A stretch of 64,000 nucleotides of DNA from Lotus japonicus (GCF_012489685.1 NC_080043.1:1614501-1678500), one strand, 5' to 3'. Positions 36,201-47,803 are shown, numbered from the stretch's first letter. The notes: generated by a model not told the origin, from the sequence alone. Translations and numbers: made by a program.

Positions 36201-39200
36201 TCCTGTGATTTGAGGTATTATGGTCCATTTCAGATTGTGGAACAGGTTGGTAAAGTGGCTTAAAAATTACAACTCCAGTAACTTCCAAAATCCACCTAGT
36301 GTTGCATGTGTCACAAGTCTCCTCGAATAAATGGAAGTGGGATAAAATCAAGTCAAGCAGCATCTGCCTGAGGGAATGGACATAGAGGTCAATGATGGAA
36401 GGCAAGAACCTTTCAGGAAGCATGAGTTCACTATCAGGTGTCAATTTCCAATATTCAGCCTTGAGGACAAGGTTTTTTTTTAACGTGAGGACAAGGCTGT
36501 ATTATACAAAGGGGCAGTGTTAGAATGTTAGGCTTGAATTTGAAGTTAAAAGTCAAGGTCAGCTTGATAATGGTCCAAACAAAAACCCCAAAACCTGTAC
36601 GGTTTATTCCAATATAAGGGCAGAATGGGGAAGACCATAAATAATTTGCTGACTCGGCAAGTTAGTTTCTGGAATGGGTACTCACCAACATGGTGGTTTT
36701 AGTTACTTTTGGGCAGAGAATTTTGAATCTGTGGAGCCATAGGCTCTAGGAAGGTGGAGGATATCGTCTACTGTGACCCTTTTTCATTTCAGTGTCTATT
36801 CTCTGATAATACAATATTTTCCTGTTGTTTCCTTTTGGTCTCCATCAGAATATGCCAAACAGAAAAAACATAAAAATAAAGCTCATAACTCAGTTATCTG
36901 TGCATCTCAAATTACCTGTAAGTTGTCGAGTGCCATATGCGTACTGTACCATCCTCAGAACCAGTAATGATTATAGGAAGTTCAGGATGAAAGCATACAG
37001 CAGACACATTGTGTGTGTGACCATCTAGAGTCTGGACACAACTTTTGGTCTGATAATCCCATACCTGTTTCATTGGTTTTGTTAACATTATTGCTACATA
37101 TATATATACACACACACACACGAACATATAAATCAAGTAAAAAAGAAGAAGAAAACTGAAATTGAAACAATACCTTTGCAGTGTGATCATCAGAACCAGT
37201 GATTAGATAAGGCTTATCACCACCTGTAAAGTAATCAACGCAATTCACTCCTTTCTGATGGGCATCCAATGTAAAATTAGGGTCAGGAGAGCCAAGATTC
37301 CAGATCTGGAAAGAGAAGATAACAGATGCATCAATGCATTATATCATAAAAGAATAGAAAAAATAATTAAAGAAAAGGAAACAACCGGCAACAAGAACAC
37401 AGATATACCTTTATGGTTCGATCAAGAGATGCACTGGCAAAGGTGTTTGTATCTTTAGGATTAAATGTCACTTGCATGACATAATGAGAATGTCCTTCAA
37501 ATATCTGGGTACAAATCCAGCCCTTTTCCCAATCCCAAAGCTTAATGAGCATATCATCAGATGATGATAGCACATAAGGAAGGGTAGGATGAACTGCCAC
37601 ACACCTAATGTAGTCTGTATGTGCTTCAAATACTTTGACTTTATCCATTGTGTTGTAATTATAGACACGGATGAACATATCATCTGCTCCAGCAACAACC
37701 CACTGTTTGCGTGCAACAAACTTGGCTGATCTAACTGTAAAATCATGTTGCACAAGAGCCAAATGATTTCCAGAGTAAGAAATATGCAATAAAACTATGC
37801 CTTCAATCAAATGCATCAAAAGCCTCCAAGCAAAATGTATCAAGAGGAAGAAATGGACTTAAAAATCTCATGTACCTGGTAACTCAGTAACCTCAAAAGA
37901 TTTGGCCATGGTCTGAAACAGCATGAACAAAATCAGAGTTAATTACAATAGCAAAATCTCCATTGAAACTAGTAATGACTCAGTTAAAACAGAAAGCTTG
38001 TGATAGAGAAAACAAGAATAATATAGCCTAACCCAGTACACTACAGCTTGCAGAATGTACAAGGTCAACAACAAAAGTTAAAAAAAAATCTACGCCAAAT
38101 GGTGATTGAACTATCTAAAATTGCTCAAACTTTATCAATGCAATGTGCCTAAACAGCTCAACTGACAAAAGTATAAAGACATTTAAAAGATTCACGAGAA
38201 CATAATTGAATATGAAATCTACCCCAATACACAGACTCTGCAACTGTAAAATTCTATTTTAATAGCCTTTCTATGGACAGTTTGAGGGGGGACGGGACAT
38301 TTCGCAGCCCTACATATTTGGACTAATGAACTATCTCCAGAAGACTACTAAATGAACCATTTAAAACAACAACTACAAATGTCTTGTTAATCTTTTTCAA
38401 TATTTGCTCCGTGCATTCAGCCATTAATTCAAACAATATGTTAAATCAACCATATAGCTGCTCGAAATTTGAAGAAAACCATGAGTAAAAGGTCTCTTCA
38501 TTGTGAACCAGCAGCTCATAATATATAGGCACCATGCAAAAGGTGGCTTGTTTGAAGATCAATCAACAAACACCCGTGTCTGACTTAAATGCCAACATAT
38601 AGGTATCAACTATCAACCATTGCATTTCTCATTTGGATGAAATTCATTTATAACAGTACACAACACATCTCAAGATTAAAGAGAATTTCCATACCTGAGA
38701 TTGGTAATTCCAGATACACACAGTTCCAGAGTATAAACTCGCCAGAATCCTGCATTATCATCAAGTATTGCAAACACCGCTATCAGTGACTAAAATCCAG
38801 GCACGCGCGAAGAAAATCGCACCGGCGATTAAAACAGTTGCAGATATTCACATTTATAAAACTAGTTTCATATCACAATTGAATTTCAAACAAACAATGT
38901 AACGAAGCAAAGCATTACCATGGCTCTGTTGGATGCAGATCCACACATTTGACTCTCTCTGATCTTTGCGCAAGCTTTCGCTGATTAAATATCAGGATTT
39001 AGGAAAATACACGTTAGCTTAAGTAGCCAGAAAACGTGAGAAATCTATGAAACAACCACACTACAAAACTATGAAACACAAATGAACATTGAAATTGAAA
39101 TCGGAAGAGCTACAGTACCTTGATTTCGAGTCTGAGAGGCTGCAAATGCAAGAAACAAAACAAACTGAGTGAGTGCACGGTAGATCACATTGAAATTGAA

Positions 39201-39323
39201 ATCGTAAGAAAATTGAGAGCGACGCAGAATTGAACGGATCGAAGGGAATTGGATCCAGATCTAAGGTTGATGATGAGAATGCAGAAGCAATTGAAACGGA
39301 TCGAAGAAGGAGAAGCTTACCAT
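30266..39323 (-). CDS. Coatomer subunit beta-prime (COPB2), full length
   Basis: Twenty-four exons, 2787 nt, 928 aa: 39321-39323, 39119-39139, 38919-38980, 38695-38749, 37876-37912, 37409-37734, 37174-37305, 36916-37064, 35639-35707, 35320-35470, 35158-35223, 34409-34597, 33797-33937, 33630-33704, 33334-33510, 33141-33232, 32939-33055, 32323-32437, 32120-32191, 31503-31699, 31294-31387, 30876-30982, 30629-30758, 30266-30475. The N-terminal WD40 propeller ([29 protein letters not shown]) recognises dilysine cargo tails. A second propeller, an alpha-solenoid ([22 protein letters not shown] split by an intron) and an acidic Glu/Gln-rich tail follow. With alpha- and epsilon-COP it forms the outer COPI coat for Golgi-to-ER traffic. 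The first coding exon is the ATG alone, followed by a 21-nt microexon. Introns hold a gypsy remnant (36000-36847) and a solo LTR (34002-34275). Confidence 0.95.
34002..34275 (-). mobile_element. Probable solo LTR in coatomer intron 12
   Basis: On the minus strand the segment begins TGTTATTGATAG and ends ...CCTTAACA, the TG...CA termini with a short inverted repeat typical of LTRs. A TATA-like GTATAAATAGGGG lies inside at about 34130. It is in the same direction as the host gene. No matching target duplication was found, so the exact ends are uncertain. Confidence 0.6.
36000..36847 (+). mobile_element. Ty3/gypsy 3' remnant with LTR in coatomer intron 8
   Basis: An open stretch at 36033-36263 encodes the integrase C-terminal region of plant gypsy polyproteins ([10 protein letters not shown], then [16 protein letters not shown]). 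It then degrades and is followed by a purine-rich tract (CAAAGGGGCAG) and an LTR of about 330 bp from TGTTAGAATG (36518) to ...TCTCCATCA (36847). Everything upstream of the integrase end is missing. The element lies antisense to the host gene. Confidence 0.8.
37099..37122. repeat. (TA)n(CA)n microsatellite
   Basis: A short TA run followed by a CA run lies in intron 7 of the coatomer gene. Confidence 0.85.
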
Positions 39324-39797
39324 TGTTGTGGATTGGAGAGTGAACTTAGCCTCTGTTGATCGAGATCAGAAACTGAATTCGATGAACAAGAGAAAGAGAG
39401 AGAGAGAGATCAGAGATCGAACTCAGTGATGAGGGAGAGAAATGTGTGTTGTTTTTTCTTTTGTATGATGAGAGCACGGTGTAAAATAGTACCATGGGGA
39501 TGAATCAAAGAAGAAGAGCGGTGCTTTGTTTGCAGTTAACGTCAGATTACGAAAGTGCCACTGGATCGGGTATTGCCTGTGCGGTGACACACCGTATGGC
39601 TATGGGGGTTGGTTCCTTGATGTCCACGTGGAACCTTGGGTCCCATTTTTTCTCTTTTTGTTTGTTTTTTAAAGCTTTTGAATTTTTTTTTTTTTCATAT
39701 TTCAGGTACTTGGTTGTTGGGCTTTCATACTTCATGTGGGAGTGTATATATGGGTTGGTTCTTGCTTGGGACGAGGGTTACATATATAAAGTTATGT
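39324..39797 (-). promoter_or_regulatory. Leader and core promoter of coatomer beta-prime
   Basis: A GA-rich leader (GAGAGAGAGAGA at about 39396-39410 on the plus strand, TC on the sense strand) lies within 100 bp of the start codon. The transcription start is probably near 39430-39480, but no clear TATA box was identified. Confidence 0.4.
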
Positions 39798-40380
39798 GTG
39801 GTAGTGACAATGACGGCAATAGAGGCAAAGATGGTGGTGGAGGGTGGCGGTGGCAATAACGATGGTAGAGATGGTAACAGTGGTGGAGGAGTTGGCGATG
39901 ATGACAATGGTGGAGGGTGATCGTGGCAATGCAGGTAGTGGTGCGAGTTGTGGTTCAAGCATTGCAATGGATATGTGGTGATGAAGGTGGTGGTGGTGTG
40001 AGTGGTGGCGGTGGTAGTGATGGTGTTAGCAGCGAGAGTGGAGGTGGTGGTGATGACAGTAGTAGTGGAGGAGGGTGGTGTTGGCGGTGGTGGAGGTAGA
40101 AGTGGTGGTGATGGAGGGTGATGCTGGTTATGGAGGTAGCAGTGATGGTGGTGGAAGAGGCGGTGTGGAGGGTGGCGGTGGTGGAGATAGTGGTAGCGAT
40201 GATGGAGGATGTGGTGGTGGCGACAGTTGCAGTGGTGAAGGGTGGTATTGGTTGTGGTGGAGGCGGTGGTGCTGGAAGATGGTGGCAGCAGTGATGGCAG
40301 AGGTGGAGGTGGCGGTAAAGGGTGGTGGTGGGGACAACGATGGTGAAGGCGGCAGTGAAGGTGATGGTGGTGATGATGTT
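39798..40380. repeat. Degenerate GGT/GGC-type low-complexity tract (about 580 bp)
   Basis: The plus strand is built of irregular GGTGGT, GATGGT, GGCGGT and AGTGGT words, with almost all G on one strand and C on the other. It opens frames on both strands (Gly/Asp/Ser/Val-rich on plus, Pro/Thr/His-rich on minus), which is expected of such a repeat and is not evidence of coding. It lies 0.35-0.95 kb upstream of the likely coatomer transcription start. Confidence 0.9.
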
Positions 40381-40387
40381 ACATGTT

Positions 40388-41591
40388 ATTGAAACTATTT
40401 TTTTTTTTGGAAATATCAAATCAGTATATAAATGAGAAGGCACCAAAAATTATGATCACAATGTGGTGTTAAAAATTAGGCGAAAATTGTTTTGAAATTA
40501 TGTAAAAAATCATTTCAGTTCCCTTTTTTTCAAACACGTTTTGTTTTCAAATTTACATTTGAAAATCAAAAACTGACAACTACATTTAAGTTTTTGAAAA
40601 AAAAAAGTTTTCAAAAACATTATTTGTTTTTCATCATATGAGATATATAAAATGAACAACCTATAATAACTTAGAATTTAATTACTCTAAATTTCTTAAG
40701 ACCTTACATTCATTTTTAATTTTAATTAAAATAAAAAAATATTTTTTATTAGTGAAATTCAATTAGATGTTTATGTAAACAAGTTTTACACTGTCGGTGT
40801 ATAAACCGGTAATCAATATTTTAATATTTTGTGTAAAAATATATTACATATGAAAGAAAATAATATCAAAAATATTATTTAATTACTACACGTTCAACCA
40901 CAATTCGACTATCGAACCTTGAACAAGTGCCTTAATCGGTTCAGTGATCGATCCATTTTTTTACATTGTTAAAAAAGCAAAGACTACATATGAAATAAAG
41001 ATCTAATTTATTGGAATAAATTTCTAGATACCCCACTTATAAAATAAGAGTTTTGAGTATTTTAAGTAGAATGAAAACAACTAGAACTTAGCTATAACAA
41101 TTTTAAAAAAATTATAAAGCTAAATTAATTAAATAAATTATCACAAATTTCTTTGGTACTCCTTTAAAAGTGAAGGGTTCCATACCTTTTAGTCATGTTT
41201 TCTCTATAATAAAAGTTTAAAAATTTACAAATTAGTTATTTATAAAAAATGAACTAAATGGTATTATACGCTTCATTTTCAATGGGTACCGGAACAACGA
41301 CCATAAATTATTAGAGATCAAAATCACATATCAACTGTATATTACATTACTAAAATTGCAATTAAACCTTCAAACAATAAACAAAGTAGGAATGGAGCTG
41401 AGAACAAAGGGCCTATGGTATACAATAAACTCATATTATTCAGGGAAAAACTTAAAATCTTAAAACACAAACAACAAATGGCAGAATAGAATGTTCTCTG
41501 TGTAGTTAAAAGCTTAAAGCTCAGCATAACTGTGTGTCCTCTTGCCAGCAGCAGAGGTTTATTGTGTCTTCCTTGCCCTTTTAATCTTGTT
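40388..41591. other. AT-rich spacer and 3' UTR of the truncated coatomer paralogue
   Basis: No gene is seen. The 250 bp next to 41592 are probably the 3' UTR of the neighbouring gene. I could not recognise remnants of the missing coatomer exons 11-24 here. Confidence 0.45.
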
Positions 41592-44465
41592 TCATTTGGC
41601 AGCTTCCAGATTCAGTTTAACAATGACGAATCCTTTGTCACAACCAAAAGCAACCCTGTAGCAAGTAGCAATGTGGTGCCAATTAGTAAAGAAAATTAAC
41701 AAGGTTTTATGATTATTAGTAGTCAAAAGAAGTTTCAGATAATTACTGGGATGATCCTTTCTTGTATGCAATACTCCACACTCTCTCCAGACCAAAGTTT
41801 AATGTGTTAAGAAGCCTGCAAGTAAATGGCAAATGTTAACAGCTTTTAAGTTTTAACACACTGATAAATGTTATGATCCTTTCTTGTATGTATGCCAATT
41901 TTCAATGATGTATGTTATGTAACCATTCAAAAGTGATTTTATCCAATGAGAATTCAAATAGCTAATAAAGTACCTGTATGTGACAGCATCCCATATTTTG
42001 ACAGTAGAATCCTCCGAAGCTGTTATTATTACAGGAAGCTCAGGATGAGCACTTGCTGATGTAACATTGTTTCCATGTCCTTCAAAAGTTTGTACACAAA
42101 TTTTAGATTGATAATCCCATACCTGTTGAAATGTGGATTCAGGCTTCAATGTTAAATTATCTCAAAGAGACAAAGACTAAAAAACAGATAACACTAAGGC
42201 CTAATCAATGAGTAATTGACATGCAAACCTTGGCAGTGTAATCATCAGAACCACTTAAGAGATATTCTTTGCCATTGCTTATGAAGTAATCAGCACAATT
42301 CACTCCTTTCAAGTGTCCATCCAGGGTAAAACATGGAGCTGAGGAATCAAGACTCCAAATCTACAAAAAGAGACAATTGAAGCTGGTTAATGAATTGAAG
42401 GTATGCTATAAGTTGCGGCTATTAGTATGTTTGATTTCACAGTTTGCACAGAATCCAAGACATATTTACTCAGAAGCGGATAAGACTTATAGCTTCTAAA
42501 CTGAAGTGATTCTAGAGCACTGAGGATACCTTCAAAGTGCTGTCAAGAGACGCGCTAGCGAAGGTGGCTGGATCCGTTGGATTGAATGCGACTTGCATCG
42601 CATAATGTGAGTGTCCTTCAAAGGTCTTAGCACAAGCCCAATTTTCGCTCCAATTCCACAACTTTAGAACGTGATCATCAGAAGCGGACACCACATATGG
42701 CAGGGAAGGATGAACAGCCAAGCTCCTAATGTAATCTTTGTGTCCCTCAAATTCTACTACCTTCTCCATTTTGTCATAATTGTAGACTCGAATATATTTG
42801 TCATCAGTTGCTGCGATAACCCAATTTTCGCGAACAATGAACTTTGCTGATCTAACTGCAAACATAAGATATAACCAAGTTAAGAACTTAGACACATTAC
42901 AGGAATATCCCGTTTCGATATAAACTAAAAGAGCACTTATTGGAGCTCATCTATTAGAAAAACCAGGGGAAAAACTCAAATAAGTGTTACATTGTGACAT
43001 TTACCTGGACATTCACTGACTTTGAAAGACTTCTCTTCTTTCTGTCATAATATCAAAACAAAGGTTAACAATAAACTCCAAAGTCCTACCTCAGAATTCT
43101 GTAGCAACCTCAAGAAATTAAAAGACTAAACTCTTACATATGCTGAAAGATACAGAACAACTACTAGTTCTATTGTTTCTGAATCTATTTCCAATACACA
43201 CTAGGAATAAATTCATAGAGATCATGGTTTTATTTTTATGATTTATTGTCAGAAAAGCTAGTTTCTTGACACATTATTCTTTACCTTCGTCCGATAGTTC
43301 CAAATAGAAATAGTTCCTGAATACAACCCCAGAAGAACCCTGCACGAGAAAAGTACTAGATGTAAGTACTTGTACAGTTGTACTCACATAAACTTAAATG
43401 TTTGGAACATCTTCTACAATTGATTGTAAAGTGAGAATTAATTCTAGGGAGAAGCTTCTATTATTAGCTTATGAAAATCAGAATTGATTCCAAGTAAAGA
43501 CAAATTGATCCAAACATGTTATAAGTCTGCTACACTTAGAAATTTGCCAAAGGAAACATGCTAACTGATGATGTTTTTCTATCTCAAATACACAGGACTT
43601 GATGTTCTAGACTGTTTGTGTTGCAGAAATGCTTAATAAGTTTATCAGTCAATTATAAGTGTAATTACCATGGCTCAGTTGGGTGCAGCTCCACAGATTT
43701 CACTCTTTCGGAGTTTTGAACAAATTCATGCTGATCAAGAAATAATTAACAGAAAATGTTAAGAAGTTTTCATATTTAAGAACAAAATTTGAATAGGAAT
43801 GAGTGGAAAATATTAAGTAAAATAGATAATCTAGCAGTACCTCAATTTCAAGGGAGAGAGACTGTTCCTACAGAATCAACATCACAGATTAGTTAGTCCT
43901 CTGTTGACCCATTTCATCATGAATCTTAAATTATGCATGGAAAAACAAATGCTAGCTATACACTCTTCAACACACTTGGTTTATTTTCTGAAAACTCAAC
44001 ATTTATCTCGCTACTTAAAAATTGTGTTGACTTTTAAAAAAAAATAGCTTAGAGAATAAGAAGTATGTTGAGACTTGGTGTATGTCTTTAAAAGAGTGTA
44101 TTGCTGAATCGACCTACCAAACATATCATGTGAAGTTTATTTTTCATAATATTGTAAACTAAATTTTGAAAAATCAACAAAATAGCTTGCATTTGTTGTT
44201 GTTTTTTTTTACATCAGACATTTATTGACAATGAAAATTTACGTACATGTTCAATCAGAATTAACTATTTTTTACCAAATTATAAAAAGTCAAAATAAGA
44301 AAATAGAAAAAATGTCAAAATATTATGATTAAGTATATTTATGTAAAGCTTTGTACACAGTTAGTGCATAACTGAATATAAATTAAATACTTAGAAAATA
44401 TATAAAAAGTGATCACTTCCAAATGAAATGGAAGAATTAATTAATGGATAAAATTGACCCACCAT
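41592..44465 (-). CDS. Tandem beta-prime COP paralogue ending after the N-terminal WD40 propeller
   Basis: Ten exons (44463-44465, 43841-43867, 43669-43730, 43285-43339, 43005-43041, 42530-42855, 42229-42360, 41974-42122, 41747-41815, 41592-41655) give 924 nt, 307 aa. Exons 3 to 9 have exactly the same lengths as the full coatomer gene (62, 55, 37, 326, 132, 149, 69). Exon 10 stops 64 nt in, just after KLNLEAAK. Exon 1 is inferred: an ATG directly before GTGGGT, as in the full gene. The first propeller is complete ([42 protein letters not shown]). The second propeller, alpha-solenoid and acidic tail are absent, so it cannot bind alpha- and epsilon-COP in the usual way. The reading frame is open and all splice sites are intact. 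Its role is unknown. Confidence 0.82.
43397..43521. repeat. Short palindromic MITE, copy 2
   Basis: The ends AATGTTTGGA and TCCAAACATGTT are inverted repeats around a central AGAAGCTTCT palindrome, with AATTGATT words in both arms. It is the same family as 16733-16817. It lies in intron 3 of the truncated coatomer gene. Confidence 0.6.
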
Positions 44466-46190
44466 ATTGTAAACTTGGTGGCCTCAAATTCGACTATTGA
44501 TTTTATTGATTGATGCAAAGATGTTTGGTTGCTATAAGAGATGTATGCTGCAGATGTAGGAAGGGGTTGAGGTTCTATCCTGTTTATATAGTTAAGGATC
44601 CTTCACAGTTAAGAAATGGCTAACAAAAACAAAATCCCCTCCCTCCCTCATTCATTCAAATTTGTATGGCTGCCACACGCAGAAAAGTCTTTGTTTTTTT
44701 ATAAGCACAGAAAAGTCCTTGTTTGTATTATTATCATCAGTTCAACTTATATACAAGATTCATCTTCCAACAATTCGTCAATATCTTAACTCTTAAGCCT
44801 CTGGATTCAACATATATTGAAGAGAATAAAATTAAGCAAGAAATATATCTTCTAGTTTGCTTCCTTTTAACATTGTGGCTATGATTTGCTTTTAAATATG
44901 TTTATTTTTATGGGTTCAAAAGCATTTGATCAGGAGTTGTTCAACTTATACCAACTCAAAAACATTGGACTTGATGGGTCGAGATCTACCTTACTTTGCT
45001 AGCATCCGATCCGAAACCACTTCTTAAATTGTTGGTATAATTCTTCTCTCCTACAAATGAAAATATGAAATGATATAGATTGTACTTGTTGAAGGTTGAA
45101 AGGGACAAAGATGCGTTCAATCAAAAAGATGAAAGAGATGCAGAAGAGCTATTAATTCCTAAAGTGGAAGAGTGAGTTAATTAAAAGAAAAAAAAAACAG
45201 GGGCAAGCAAATACAGAGTTGAACTTTCCACCACACATTACTCTGCTTAGAGCAATTTAATCTCCTCCAATGCAGAAAAATGAAAAAAACCAAATGATTA
45301 AAAATTTAGTTGGTATTGTCAACAAACACAAACACTTCTGATACTGCTCATTTTTTTTTCATCACACCTATTTTCCATGGAAGTTGATTTTGTTCACGTC
45401 AGGATATCCACATGATGTTGTAGCTAATCTCTCAAAAGAAGTTTTTTTTTCCATTTATAAAACTTGAATTCGTGACTTATTTAATGAGAATCAAGTATGT
45501 ACCACCTGAACCAAACACATGTGCCTAATTATAACATTTTTTTTTTCTTCTAATGAAATGGTAGCCCACATGAGCAATGTCAGCAACTTAGCATATAATG
45601 CACTAGCTACTTTCTCAAAAATTATTAGAAGATAGGTGTCTGTCCTCAGTGCCTTCACCACTATGATTTCAATGGCACATTGGCACATAACACATTGTTT
45701 TGCTTTGAACATCCTACAAATTGACTTTTAGTCTTTAGATGAGGACCAGTGGTTGTTGCTTGGAAACAAATTTCAATCAATCTGGAAATCATTATACCTA
45801 TGAAACTATAAGAACAAGTGCAGATAGGTCAGAGCCATATAGGGTATATTCCGGGAATAAACCCCTCCACTCATCATGTTTTTCAAAGCTTAATTTGTCC
45901 CTCAAGTTTCATCCCTTAAAATAAGGAAACGACCCCAGTCAAGCATTACCATATATAGCTAGCTACCTAGTTAATGCTTTTAATCGTGTCTTGAGCATTT
46001 GTACTTGCCATGACAGGGGTGTGGATTGCTTTCATGTTTCCTTGCGGCAAATGCTTTTAAACGTTTACCCTGGTTCTCTGAATATGGTTTATGGTTTCTT
46101 TCTAATCCTCAGTGCATTTCTTACATAAATGACACTGACTACGAATTGACCTTGGGCGAATAGTACCGGATCGATCATTCGAGTGAACTA
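44466..46190. other. Upstream region of the truncated coatomer gene and intergenic DNA
   Basis: The first several hundred bases should contain its promoter. No other gene is supported; short frames here (45491-45712, 45739-45924) show no recognisable similarity. Confidence 0.4.
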
Positions 46191-47000
46191 TTGGCTCTGA
46201 TACCATTATTAATATTAGAGAGATAGAAGAAGTTATGCACAGAGAAACACGACATTCAGAGAATCAAGCACCTCATCATCTTTACCCAAGACCTTAGCAT
46301 TCAATTAATGAGGTGCATTTTTTTATATTTGTCTTCACTTCACTTATTCCTAACTAATGAGAGACTCCAACCAACTCACACTAGAATTTTCATCATTCTC
46401 ACATTCACAGTGTGAGTCACTACCACATTGTCGTGCTTCATCCCTTAGCGGAAGTTATCGACACTTACCCCGCCGCTCACTTTCATCACCACGTGAACGA
46501 GAGATGTCGCCTAGCCACCACATTGTTAAGAACACTTTCAATACAATAAGGTGTCACGATGGTCACATCAACTATTAGCTCTGATACCACGTGTTAAGGA
46601 GATGAGAGAGCTCATGGGCTAAGGAAATAAGAAACCAAGAGAACCGAACTTATTGAGTTTATAAGTCGCATATCTTATGTTGTCTTCATTTTACTTATTC
46701 TTAACAAATGTGAGACTTTATGTCGTACAATACTAGGAAGACTTTCGATACAAGAAGTTGTCACCATAGTCGCACCAACTATCAGCTCTGATACCACTTG
46801 TTAGGAAGATGGGAAACCTATGGTCCAAGCAACAAGAAACTAAGAGAATCGGCACGACAAATTTACCAAAAATTAAGAACATTGGGTTCATTTATCACAT
46901 GTCTTATATTATCTTCAGCTCACTTATTCATTACCAATGTTGGACTTCATCTCACACTTGAGTTTTCAAAAAATAGAGTACGAGGAAGAGTCTTAGAAGA
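46190..47000 (-). repeat. Tandem array of LTR/PBS fragments
   Basis: Three copies of CTCTGATACCA (minus strand TGGTATCAGAG, the initiator-Met tRNA primer-binding site of LTR elements) lie at about 46194, 46580 and 46787. Each is followed by a related LTR-like segment that starts near GTTA and contains TCTTCA..TCACTTATTC and AATGTGAGAC. Spacing is about 385 and 206 bp. No internal coding region remains. It looks like a small non-autonomous LTR element that has been tandemly amplified or recombined. Confidence 0.65.
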
Positions 47001-47600
47001 GAAGAGAAAATAAGCTTAAAAGATTACACCATAATAGTAATTTAACACCACATCTTCACTCAAAATAAAAAAACTTTGTAGTTGCTATACTATTGTCCTT
47101 GTTTTTTTCTTTTTTTTTTGTTTTTTGTTTGTATGTATTGGGTTGAAGTACCCTTATACTTCTATTTCAATGCAATTTTACTTATCTAAAAATGTAAGTC
47201 TTCACATTTGTACGGTCTTTAATTAAATTATTATCAGTCAATATATATGAGACTTAATATCTCAAACTTGGAATTTCCAATAATTTGACTTTGGAGCATT
47301 TCTACAGAACCTTCTTTTTGTGCCTCGTTCCTTATCTTTTAAAGTTTAAACAACCATGGTCCACAATCAACACAAAAAACATGAGCTGAGGGTGAGATTG
47401 TTCTTATATAATGAGAGATTCATATAACAAGATACGAGAGCTGAAATCTCATCATTAATTTAGTGAACGTTTGGAAATCTGATAGGTTTCGGGGTTTAAT
47501 GAATCTAGAAGAAACTTACAACAGTAGCTTTTGTGAGAAAAAGTTTTTGTTTAATATATTTTAGCCCCTTTAAATAGAACTTTTGGTTCTGATCCTACAT
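47000..47600. other. AT-rich spacer
   Basis: No gene is seen. A T-rich run with TTTTTTTTTG and TTTTTTG motifs lies at about 47100-47130. Confidence 0.4.
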
Positions 47601-47609
47601 TTAAATGTA

Positions 47610-47803
47610 GAGTTTAATGGATATGCACTGACAGTGTAAAATAGTTTTACACAGACATCCAATTGAATTCCGTCAAATCAAAAAATATCTTATTCTTTTA
47701 ATTAAAATTAAAGTCAAATGTAATTATCTCTCCTATGTGGCATGCTTTGATTGGATGACTGTGTAAAACTATTTTACACTGTCAGTGCATATCCATTAAA
47801 CTC
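47610..47803. mobile_element. Mutator-like MITE with 45-bp inverted repeats (194 bp)
   Basis: The ends are nearly perfect inverted repeats of about 45 bp (GAGTTTAATGGATATGCACT on the left). The 9-bp direct repeats TTAAATGTA at 47601-47609 and 47804-47812 flank it exactly. There is no coding capacity. The near-identity of the arms suggests a fairly recent insertion. Confidence 0.88.

Noticed and set aside
39955..40446. 163-codon Pro/Thr/His-rich minus-strand frame and overlapping Gly-rich plus-strand frames
   Set aside because: They are produced by the GGT-type low-complexity tract, which lacks stops on both strands. No splice sites, start context or recognisable domain support a protein.
41592..44465. 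Calling the truncated coatomer copy a pseudogene
   Set aside because: All splice sites, exon phases and the frame are intact over ten exons, and the main propeller motifs are conserved. Loss of the downstream exons alone does not show loss of function.
46190..46800. TGGTATCAGAG motifs as tRNA gene fragments
   Set aside because: They are only the 11-12 bases complementary to the tRNA 3' end and are followed by LTR-like sequence, so primer-binding sites are the better reading.
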